From Methanobacteriota archaeon (GTDB lineage: Archaea; Hydrothermarchaeota; Hydrothermarchaeia; Hydrothermarchaeales; SZUA-236), in contig RFHW01000082.1 in NCBI GenBank assembly GCA_003695745.1, forward strand, positions 1 to 12,467: 12,467 nucleotides of DNA, in the 5' to 3' direction. The notes beneath the pieces are model-generated. The model was not told the DNA's origin. It worked only from the letters and a program-made list of their open reading frames with translations, and searched no databases. The position numbers and the translations under genes are program-made. Positions 1 through 5,211 of the stretch are shown in pieces (the first letter of the stretch is position 1; each line of letters starts with the position of its first letter).

Positions 1-180
1 ATAGGCGTTGTTTATGGCCTCTGCAAGGAGCTCGGCCGCCATCTTGGCCTCGCCGGCCTCGCCCACGTCCCTGGCAAAGCTCATCCTCGCCCACCAGATG
101 TTGAAGATGCTCACAACCACCAGCATGGCCACCCCTACTATGAGGACCGCTTCAAGGGAGACCTGAGCTCTATCATCCAT
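1..180 (-). CDS. Class III signal peptide pilin-like protein (partial)
   Basis: The first 60 codons of a gene that runs off the left edge. The protein begins MDDRAQVSLEAVLIVGVAML. This is an archaeal class III (type IV pilin-like) signal: a short charged start, then Q6-V-S-L-E with the conserved Glu at +5 from the Gln, then a hydrophobic stretch to about residue 27. In this family the peptidase cuts just before the Gln, here after Ala5, and the hydrophobic helix packs into a pilus or pseudopilus core. After the helix comes WWARMSFARDVGEAGEAK, a soluble Ala/Glu-rich stretch. Its start overlaps the end of the prepilin peptidase gene by 8 nt, so the two are probably translated together from one mRNA. 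Whether it is a major pilin or a minor subunit cannot be told from the fragment. Confidence 0.85.
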   Translation of the reverse strand, partial: MDDRAQVSLEAVLIVGVAMLVVVSIFNIWWARMSFARDVGEAGEAKMAAELLAEAINNAY

Positions 181-1147
181 GGGATATCACCATTATGAGG
201 TCGCCTACTGTGAGGGAGATCAAAAGACCTGCGAGTATGACCGGCGCGAAGGGGGCTGTCTTCTTGACCCGTATCTCCGTTAGCCTGCCCTGCCGGTGCA
301 TCTCCTTCAGCATCTCGATCTCTTCCTTCACAAGGCCCCTGGCCTTATTATCAATCTTGTCCTTCCCGATATAAATCTCTTCTGCTGGGACCATGCCCTC
401 CTCTATGTCCTCGATCCTCACTGTGCGGTGAAGGGCCTCCTCCCTGAGGATGCCTATGGAGTTCCAGAAGAGCCTGAAGAGGATGATGGCCGCAAAGATC
501 TCCAGGACGTATCCTGCGGCGAAGAGGGCCTCGCCTGTGTAGTAGATGTAGCCTGCGCCGGTGAGGAGCGCCAAAAGCGTCTTGACCCTCATCTCGAGCC
601 AGTAGGAGAAGATTATGAGCGGTATGGCGAAGACGGCGCTCACTCCAAGGAGCCGGCTCAGGAGGATGGCCGCAGCGAAGACAAGGGCGTTCACACCTGT
701 CTCCCTGATATCCTGCAGCGGCCTGAGAAAGTCCCTCAGCCGCGCCCTGGTGATGGAGGCGTATAGGCTGTAGAGGAAGATGAAGGGGAAGATGGCTAAA
801 AAGGTGTTCAGAAAGATGGTGATCACGAAGGGATAGGGGGCGAGGACAGGCGTGAAATAGCCCTTGAGCCACTGAGGATAAAGGGGCAGGAGGGCTGCGA
901 GGAAGAGGAACTCCTTTGCATCCCCGGCGCTCCAGCCGCCGAGGGCCCAGAAGCCATATCCAGCTATGAAGATGAGGAGGATGCCGGTGAAGAGGGGGGC
1001 CGCTATCTCCCGTCCATCAAGGAGCAGATGGCCTGCCACGCCCGCCGCAAAGAGGCTGAAGGTGAGCCTGTTCGGGATGACCCCGTCTTTTATGTCTGTA
1101 TAGCTTGCTGCTGCCGCCCCGAGAAGGGCAAGCAAGGTGAAGATCAT
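173..1147 (-). CDS. Archaeal A24 prepilin peptidase (EppA/FlaK-like)
   Basis: A 324-residue multi-spanning membrane aspartic peptidase that removes class III signal peptides from pilin-like preproteins on the cytoplasmic side of the membrane. The two catalytic aspartates are visible: D18 in YTDIKDGVIPN and D76 in GGWSAGDAKEF. The second is the GxGD motif, here S-A-G-D with Ser in place of the first Gly. Several hydrophobic helices lie between residues 1 and 230. A soluble charged region follows (about 240-300, with RIEDIEEGMVPAEEIY), and a last helix sits at about 303-321 (APVILAGLLISLTVGDLIMV). The long C-terminal part resembles EppA-type enzymes more than short bacterial PilD. It lies 6 bp after one pilin-like gene and overlaps the next by 8 nt, so its likely substrates are encoded on both sides. 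No strong ribosome site is seen before the ATG. The family call is firm; EppA versus FlaK/PibD is inference. Confidence 0.9.
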   Translation of the reverse strand: MIFTLLALLGAAAASYTDIKDGVIPNRLTFSLFAAGVAGHLLLDGREIAAPLFTGILLIFIAGYGFWALGGWSAGDAKEFLFLAALLPLYPQWLKGYFTPVLAPYPFVITIFLNTFLAIFPFIFLYSLYASITRARLRDFLRPLQDIRETGVNALVFAAAILLSRLLGVSAVFAIPLIIFSYWLEMRVKTLLALLTGAGYIYYTGEALFAAGYVLEIFAAIILFRLFWNSIGILREEALHRTVRIEDIEEGMVPAEEIYIGKDKIDNKARGLVKEEIEMLKEMHRQGRLTEIRVKKTAPFAPVILAGLLISLTVGDLIMVISHG

Positions 1148-1153
1148 ATTCTT

Positions 1154-1351
1154 TTAGCGCGTGATCTTTTGAATGGTCAGGTTCCTTTCTGTGCTGACCC
1201 AGTCCTCTACTGTGCGTCCAAGGTTCTGTATGGAGCCTCCCAGCGACCAGAAGATGAGCGCCGCTGCCACCACGCCGCCTGTGAGCAGTATGAACTCTAT
1301 GCTGGTCTGGGCCCTTTCCCCTGTGATGAACCTCTGGATACTCCTTTTCAT
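1154..1351 (-). CDS. Small class III signal peptide protein (pilin-like)
   Basis: A 65-residue protein starting MKRSIQRFITGERA. Q15-T-S-I-E-F then gives the class III cleavage and recognition pattern, with Glu at +5 from the Gln. The hydrophobic helix ILLTGGVVAAALIFWSLGG follows and a short polar tail ends the protein. After cutting before Q15 the mature subunit would be about 51 residues, typical of small archaeal pilins. Another ATG lies three codons upstream (1358-1360). I prefer 1351 because the TATA element centred near 1378 places the transcription start at about 1352, which makes this a leaderless message. It is first in the operon, followed 6 bp later by the peptidase that should process it. 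Confidence 0.85.
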   Translation of the reverse strand: MKRSIQRFITGERAQTSIEFILLTGGVVAAALIFWSLGGSIQNLGRTVEDWVSTERNLTIQKITR

Positions 1352-1373
1352 AGATATCATTTCTGTGGCAGGA

Positions 1374-1383
1374 GATATAAATA
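1374..1383. promoter_or_regulatory. Shared TATA element for divergent leaderless genes
   Basis: The A/T run gatataaata reads as an archaeal TATA box on both strands (TATTTATATC on minus). From its centre (1378-1379) it is about 27 nt to the minus ATG at 1351 and about 28 nt to the plus ATG at 1407. That is the normal TATA to start-site distance, so both messages would begin at or next to their start codons. Neither gene has a Shine-Dalgarno, and the 55-bp gap holds no second clear TATA. The purine run on the minus strand just upstream (aaaggg) could be a BRE. Inferred from spacing only. Confidence 0.6.
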
Positions 1384-1406
1384 CCCTTTGTTAAATCAAT
1401 CTGAAC

Positions 1407-2108
1407 ATGATGAAACAAAGGTCCTCTCTTGTGATCCCTGCTTACAATGAGGCGCGGCGGATCGGCGATGTGCTTTGCGCCTATCACCCCGTGGCAGAGG
1501 AGGTGATCGTCGTTGCCAACGGCTGCACAGACTCAACGGCCCAGATCGTGAGGGATTTTGCAGAGGCCCATGGTGGTGTGCGGCTCCTCCTCTTTCCTGA
1601 GAGGCTTGGCAAGGGAGGCGCTGTGCTGGAGGGTTTTAAGGCGGCCTCCAACCAGCTGGTGGGGTTTGTGGACTCTGACCTCTCGGTGCCGCCCGAGGAG
1701 CTGAGACGCCTCTTCCATGTGCTGGAAGAAGGAGGCTTTGGGGCTGTCATCGGGAGCAGGAGGATGGAGGAGAGCAGGATAGAGGTGAGACAGCCCTTTG
1801 CAAGGCAGGTGATGAGCCGCGTCTTCAACCTCCTCATAAGGGCCCTCTTCGGCCTCAGGTTCAGGGACACCCAGTGCGGGGCAAAGGTATTTCGGAAGGA
1901 GGCGGTGGAGGCGGTTCTGGATTCCATGGGCTCGGGAGGATACGAGTTTGATGTGGAGCTTCTCTGGAGGCTTGAGAAGGCAGGTTTCACCATAAAGGAG
2001 GTGGGCATCGAATGGAGGCACTCCGGGGAGTCGAAGTTCAGCCTCGCCTATGGGCCTGCCATGGTGCTCAGGCTCCTGCTGCTGCGGCTCTCCATGGGCA
2101 AGTATTAA
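1407..2108 (+). CDS. GT2 glycosyltransferase, ALG5-like dolichyl-phosphate sugar transferase
   Basis: A 233-residue GT-A fold, family-2 transferase. It should move a sugar from a nucleotide donor to a polyprenyl (dolichyl) phosphate at the membrane, feeding glycoprotein or surface-glycan assembly. Visible motifs: VIPAYNE (9-15) at the nucleotide-binding strand, VDSD (88-91) as the metal/donor-binding aspartates, RDTQCGAKVFR (153-163), which is the DTQCG signature of ALG5-like enzymes, and EFDVELLWRLEKAGF (180-194) followed by EWRHSGESKF at the acceptor side. There is no C-terminal membrane anchor, only a hydrophobic tail (LRLLLLRLS). The ATG follows a TATA box at leaderless distance; a second ATG is the next codon. 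The following glycosyltransferase starts 16 bp after the stop. The exact sugar is not decided by sequence. Confidence 0.85.
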   Translation: MMKQRSSLVIPAYNEARRIGDVLCAYHPVAEEVIVVANGCTDSTAQIVRDFAEAHGGVRLLLFPERLGKGGAVLEGFKAASNQLVGFVDSDLSVPPEELRRLFHVLEEGGFGAVIGSRRMEESRIEVRQPFARQVMSRVFNLLIRALFGLRFRDTQCGAKVFRKEAVEAVLDSMGSGGYEFDVELLWRLEKAGFTIKEVGIEWRHSGESKFSLAYGPAMVLRLLLLRLSMGKY

Positions 2109-2124
2109 AGCATGGGGTGTGCAA

Positions 2125-2829
2125 ATGAAGGGCATGCTTGCCGTGGTGATACCGGCCTATAACGAGGAGGAGTCCCTGGACAATCTTATGATGGCCCTTG
2201 AGCAGACACGGGAAGAGCTGGATTTCAAGGTCATCTTTGTGGACGACGGCAGCACAGACGGGACCAGAGAAAAGATCGAGGGATATATGAAGGCCCGTCC
2301 ATGGATAGATGTGGTCCTCCATGAGACCAACATGGGGCTTGCCCGGAGCCTCAAAGACGGGTTCTCCCACGCCGCCGCACAGGGCTACGAGCTCATCGGC
2401 CAGATGGATGCCGACCTCACCCATCCGCCGGCGCTTCTGAAGGATATGGTGAAGGCGCTGGAAGAGGCGGATGCCGCTGTTGCAAGCAGATACGTGGCAG
2501 GAGGAGGGATGAGGGATGTTCCTGGGTGGCGCGTCCTACTGAGCAGGGCCGGCAACCTAGGCTTCAGGCTTATCCTTGGCATAAGGACCCGTGACGCCAC
2601 GAGCGGCTACAGGATATACCGGCGCAGGGTCCTCGAGTCCATTGACCTCGCATCAGACTCATTCGGGATACAGCTGGAGGCGACGGTGAAGGCCGAGAGA
2701 AAGGGGTTCACCATAGCGGAGGTGCCCTTTGTCCTTGCCAACCGTAAGGCAGGCAGGTCCAAGTTCAGGCTCTCCTATCTCCTCGGCTATGTGCCGCTGG
2801 CGCTCAGGCTCGCTGTGAGACGGAGATAA
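2125..2829 (+). CDS. GT2 glycosyltransferase, DPM1-like polyprenol monophosphomannose synthase
   Basis: A 234-residue soluble catalytic domain of the dolichol-phosphate mannose synthase type. It makes polyprenyl-phosphate-sugar for protein glycosylation or glycolipid synthesis. Motifs from the ATG at 2125: VVIPAYNEEESLDN (7-20), FVDDGSTDGT near residue 40-50, MDADLTHPP near residue 100 (DxD metal/donor site), SRYVAGG, DATSGYRIYRR, and NRKAGRSKF near the C-terminus, which matches the basic acceptor-site motif of DPM synthases. There is no C-terminal transmembrane extension, as in the human DPM1 catalytic subunit. The frame stays open upstream to 2050, inside the previous gene. I chose 2125 because the homologous region begins there and a weak GGGGTG lies 6-10 nt upstream; ATG 2134 is also possible. 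It is co-transcribed with the ALG5-like gene. Its stop lies 11 bp from the end of the convergent AMMECR1-like gene. Confidence 0.85.
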   Translation: MKGMLAVVIPAYNEEESLDNLMMALEQTREELDFKVIFVDDGSTDGTREKIEGYMKARPWIDVVLHETNMGLARSLKDGFSHAAAQGYELIGQMDADLTHPPALLKDMVKALEEADAAVASRYVAGGGMRDVPGWRVLLSRAGNLGFRLILGIRTRDATSGYRIYRRRVLESIDLASDSFGIQLEATVKAERKGFTIAEVPFVLANRKAGRSKFRLSYLLGYVPLALRLAVRRR

Positions 2830-2840
2830 GCGGCTTTACC

Positions 2841-3434
2841 TCATTCTTCCCTGAAGACCTGCGCCTCAAAGGTGTAGGCCTGGAAATCCTCCCATGTGTA
2901 GTTGTCGAACCCTGCCTTCTGGGCTGCAAGGAGAAGGGCCTCCTCGTCTGTGAGGTTCTGCTCCTGAAAGGTGAAGGGCAGGACAACGCCTTCGAAACCC
3001 TCCCGTCTCACCAAGATGCCGCGTCCCTCCGGGACGCCCTCTGTCCTGTTGAGAGGCTCATAGCCTGAAAAGACGGTTATCACGATCTGATAGTCGCCCT
3101 CCCCCTCATGCCCAAGCCCTCTTGCAAGATGTGTGACGCTCTCATAGAGAGGGAAGAGGGCCTTCGTGTACCCTACGCAGGCCACCCTCCTGCCGTCCCG
3201 ATAGACGGAGACGAAGACGGGGCTCATCTTGAAGAGCCTTGGAGAAAGGCCTCCGCTGTAGGGCCGGCCCTCCATCTCAGAGCGGGCTATCTCTATGAGG
3301 GTCCTGCCGTCCTCTGGCGTGAGCGCCATCCTCTGGAGGGCCAAATTGTAGAGGGCGAGGATAAAGAAGAGACCTGCCAGTAGGATGGCCGCCTTTCTCG
3401 CAAACCCCTTTATCTGCTCCCTGTCCAAGGTCAT
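2841..3434 (-). CDS. Membrane-anchored AMMECR1-like domain protein
   Basis: A 197-residue protein. Residues 1-15 are polar and basic, about 16-33 form one hydrophobic helix (AILLAGLFFILALYNLAL), and the rest is soluble and probably extracytoplasmic or membrane-tethered. The soluble part resembles AMMECR1: VFVSVYRDGRRVACVGY (73-89) stands where AMMECR1 has its V-x-L-x-x-x-G-x-L-R-G-C-I-G core. Then come DYQIVITVFSGYEPL (114-128) and GRGILVRREGFEGVVLP (137-153). The C-terminal AQKAGFDNYTWEDF...YTFEAQVF (171-194) is in the family's expected order. The conserved LRGCIG is changed to VACVG, so this is a divergent member. The molecular role of AMMECR1 is unsettled. The frame is open much further upstream over rfcL, but homology starts at the ATG at 3434, which has GGAG 8 nt before it. 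It is last in the histone-rfcL operon, 29 bp after rfcL. Confidence 0.7.
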   Translation of the reverse strand: MTLDREQIKGFARKAAILLAGLFFILALYNLALQRMALTPEDGRTLIEIARSEMEGRPYSGGLSPRLFKMSPVFVSVYRDGRRVACVGYTKALFPLYESVTHLARGLGHEGEGDYQIVITVFSGYEPLNRTEGVPEGRGILVRREGFEGVVLPFTFQEQNLTDEEALLLAAQKAGFDNYTWEDFQAYTFEAQVFREE

Positions 3435-3463
3435 CTCCACATCTCCATCACAGTCCTCTCTCT

Positions 3464-4759
3464 TTAGAACAGGGCTGTCTGGACGCCCCGCGTTGTGATC
3501 CTCTCCGCGGTTATCTTCTGGGCCTCCCCATATATCTCCTTTGCTCTGTCCGGGTCGAAGAGCTCGATCTCCCGCTGCTCGAAGCCGAAGTACGATGAAA
3601 GACGGGCTGCACGGACCGGGTCCCTGAAAAGGGCCCTCACCAGCGGTATGAACTCCTGTGCAGCCACCTTTGTGGACACATGGCATCGCCTCGATATCTT
3701 TGCAGAGACCGCTGCTGTGAGATCCCTTTTCGCCCTTGTCCTTGCGAGCATGGCAAAGAAGGCCGGATACTGATATCTTGTGAACCGGTGGTATCGGCGC
3801 CTCTTTGACAGGGAGACGCCGCATGTCATGAGGTCGCTTGCATATCCCAGGAGACGCCAGCTCTGCCTCTTCTTTATCCTGCCGAGGAAGAGGTCGGCGC
3901 GGGAGAGGCTGTCAAAGCCCCTTGCAAGGTCTGAGGGGTCCTCATATTCGCGGGGCAGGTTCTCAGCGAGCCAGTGGAGTATGGTCTCAGGGTCCTCATC
4001 CAGGTCGTAGACGGCCTCCCTGGCCCGGGCGCAGGACTCTGTCTTGAATATGCGGGAGAGGACCTTGAATATCCCCTCCTCGGAGTCTCGCATGAAGAGG
4101 GATGCCGAGTCCTCAACACCGATCCTCCCGCCCTGGCCAAGGGACTGGAGGTCGTTTATGGCGGCGCGCAGGTCTCCGTTGGCGTTCGTTGCTATGGTGG
4201 CGAGGGCCTTCTCATCGGCCGCTATCCCCTCTTTTGCGCTTATCTCCTTCAGGACCCTGAGCACAAGGCGGCGGTCAAGCCTTTTGAACTGGAGGGCTTC
4301 GCAGAGCCCCCTGAAGTCTGCGGGCAGGGCCCATGGGTCGTTTGCAAGGAGGACGATGGGCTCTCTTGTCTTTCTGATTATGTTCTTTATCGCCGCGAGC
4401 CCGCCGAAGTCTGATCTGCCGTGGATGCCGTCCACCTCGTCAACGAGGAGTATCCTCCCCTTCTGCCCCGGGTCAAGACCTCCCATCTTGGAGGCGGTGC
4501 CCACAACCCTCTCTATATTGGTCTTTGTCCGGATGTCAGAGGCGTTTGTCTCCACGATGTCGTAGCCGAGCTCCCGGGCAAGGGCATATGCTGCCGAGGT
4601 CTTGCCTGAGCCGGGCGGGCCATGGAGGAGGAGGGCCTTCTTCTCGGCCTCGCCTCTCCGGAACTCCTCCACCCATGCCTGAAGCCGCTTCACCGAAGTG
4701 GCGTTGCCTGCTATCTGGTCAAGCCTCTGAGGCCTGTATTTCTCAACCCACAGGCGCAT
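3464..4759 (-). CDS. rfcL: Replication factor C large subunit
   Basis: The 431-residue large subunit of the archaeal clamp loader, which with the small subunits opens the PCNA ring and loads it on primed DNA using ATP. It starts with the family hallmark WVEKYRPQRLDQIAGN. Walker A is GPPGSGKT (47-54), then ETNASDIRTK (70-79), Walker B LLVDEVDG (104-111), sensor-1 region IVLLANDPW, and sensor-2 region NGDLRAAINDLQ. A helical collar and C-terminal part follow. The last residues, GVQTALF, form a minimal PCNA-interacting (PIP) motif that ends at its aromatic position, while many archaeal RfcL proteins continue past it. Length is near the low-normal range for the family. The ATG lies 6 bp after the histone stop with no strong ribosome site, so translation is probably coupled. 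It is followed by the AMMECR1-like gene. Confidence 0.95.
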   Translation of the reverse strand: MRLWVEKYRPQRLDQIAGNATSVKRLQAWVEEFRRGEAEKKALLLHGPPGSGKTSAAYALARELGYDIVETNASDIRTKTNIERVVGTASKMGGLDPGQKGRILLVDEVDGIHGRSDFGGLAAIKNIIRKTREPIVLLANDPWALPADFRGLCEALQFKRLDRRLVLRVLKEISAKEGIAADEKALATIATNANGDLRAAINDLQSLGQGGRIGVEDSASLFMRDSEEGIFKVLSRIFKTESCARAREAVYDLDEDPETILHWLAENLPREYEDPSDLARGFDSLSRADLFLGRIKKRQSWRLLGYASDLMTCGVSLSKRRRYHRFTRYQYPAFFAMLARTRAKRDLTAAVSAKISRRCHVSTKVAAQEFIPLVRALFRDPVRAARLSSYFGFEQREIELFDPDRAKEIYGEAQKITAERITTRGVQTALF

Positions 4760-4765
4760 GAAGGG

Positions 4766-4966
4766 CTATCTCAGCGCGAGCTTGATGTCGCTTGCCTTCA
4801 CCGTCTTCCTGCCGGCGTGGCGCGCCAGCTTTCCGGCCTCCTCGGCGATCTCCCTTCCGATGGCCTCCAGCTCCTCTGCAAGGAGCTCTGCGGCGTCGGC
4901 CCCGACCCTCAGACCTGTTGCGTTCCTTATGACTCTGTCTGCTGCTGCATTTGGTATTTCCGCCAT
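4766..4966 (-). CDS. Archaeal histone
   Basis: A 66-residue single histone fold that dimerises and wraps DNA as archaeal nucleosome-like particles. The protein reads MAEIPNAAADRVIRNATGLR, then VGADAAELLAEELEAIGREI, AEEAGKLARHAGRKTVKASD and IKLALR. That is helix 1, the long helix 2, and helix 3 with the conserved RKTVKASDI loop and DNA-contacting Arg/Lys. There is no tail, as in HMfB-like histones. The frame is open for 10 more codons, but I chose the ATG at 4966. It matches the usual MAE-IP start, has GGTGAT at good spacing, and the upstream ATG at 4996 lies too close to the TATA box to be transcribed. It is first in an operon with rfcL, an unusual pairing of chromatin protein and clamp loader. 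Confidence 0.95.
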   Translation of the reverse strand: MAEIPNAAADRVIRNATGLRVGADAAELLAEELEAIGREIAEEAGKLARHAGRKTVKASDIKLALR

Positions 4967-4970
4967 ATTT

Positions 4971-4976
4971 ATCACC
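4971..4976 (-). promoter_or_regulatory. Ribosome binding site of the histone gene
   Basis: On the minus strand GGTGAT lies 4 nt before the ATG at 4966. This archaeal-type Shine-Dalgarno decides the start in favour of 4966 over the in-frame ATG at 4996. Confidence 0.75.
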
Positions 4977-4997
4977 ATTAAAGTATTTTTTGCCATG

Positions 4998-5011
4998 ATA
5001 TATAAATATAT
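4998..5011 (-). promoter_or_regulatory. TATA promoter of the histone-rfcL operon
   Basis: A 14-bp pure A/T element (atatatttatatat on the minus strand) is centred at about 5004. The expected transcription start is near 4978, giving a leader of about 12 nt that still contains the GGTGAT ribosome site. A purine-rich stretch (gaaaaaagc) lies just upstream on the minus strand, where a BRE would be. This is the strongest TATA element in the window, fitting an abundant histone. Confidence 0.75.
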
Positions 5012-5032
5012 GCTTTTTTCTGGAGGTTTCTG

Positions 5033-5068
5033 AAAAAAAGGCTTACAATACTGCCGGATAAAGCCTTT
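5033..5068 (-). terminator. Hairpin with T-run on minus strand, terminator-like
   Basis: Perfect 8-bp arms AAAGGCTT (5037-5044) and AAGCCTTT (5061-5068) enclose a 16-nt loop. On the minus strand the stem runs into a continuous run of seven T (complement of 5033-5039), which is the form of a terminator. There is no recognised minus-strand gene upstream of it, so it would end either an unannotated short transcript or antisense transcription from the hydrolase region. It could instead be an operator near the histone promoter, whose TATA box begins 22 bp away. Confidence 0.35.
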
Positions 5069-5166
5069 AGGTATCCTTAGAAAGTGGGGGTGAATGCCCT
5101 GAAATGGGCAATAAACCTTTTCTATGAGGATTGACTAAAGGTAAATTAAAAGATTGGAGTCCGAAG

Positions 5167-5211
5167 ATGTGGATGGGCAGGGCCATATCAGGCCTGCGGA
5201 GGGCTGAATGA
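5167..5211 (+). CDS. Possible 14-codon upstream ORF (leader peptide)
   Basis: ATG at 5167 opens MWMGRAISGLRRAE and stops at TGA 5209-5211, overlapping the hydrolase ATG as ATGA. GGAG (5156-5159) lies 7 nt before its ATG. If transcription starts upstream of 5156 this would couple translation of the leader to the hydrolase. If it starts near 5172, as the nearest TATA suggests, the leader ORF is not in the message. Short ORFs like this also arise by chance. Confidence 0.25.
   Translation: MWMGRAISGLRRAE
5198..5203 (+). promoter_or_regulatory. Ribosome binding site of the hydrolase gene
   Basis: GGAGGG lies 4 nt before the ATG at 5208 (GGAGG with 5-nt spacing). It is a strong Shine-Dalgarno that fixes the start of the alpha/beta hydrolase. 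Confidence 0.75.

Larger units (their letters stand above)
5012..5207. other. Divergent intergenic region, histone operon to hydrolase
   Basis: Between the histone promoter and the hydrolase ATG at 5208. It holds the hairpin at 5037-5068, a small hairpin TGCCC (5095-5099) / GGGCA (5106-5110) with a 6-nt loop, an A/T-rich run at 5142-5150 (taaattaaa) that could be the plus-strand TATA box with a start near 5172, GGCC half-sites at 5181-5184 and 5191-5194, and a strong ribosome site at 5198-5203. A 14-codon ORF at 5167-5211 is described separately. I see no tRNA or C/D-box RNA here. Confidence 0.5.

Noticed and set aside
296..766. Long open frame on the plus strand opposite the prepilin peptidase
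   Set aside because: Its translation has no domain or composition of a real protein. It is antisense to a clearly recognisable membrane peptidase.
3435..3824. N-terminal 130-residue extension of the AMMECR1-like protein
   Set aside because: It lies over the rfcL 3' end in another frame, is low in recognisable structure, and the real start has a ribosome site and a membrane helix just after it.
5048..5057. Ten-base match atactgccgg shared with 12441-12450
   Set aside because: Only ten bases, with no shared flanks or structure, so chance is likely in 12 kb.
5090..5140. Possible C/D-box small RNA
   Set aside because: CTGA-like and ATGAGGA-like strings occur, but there is no proper C box (RTGATGA) and no correct C-D' / C'-D spacing.
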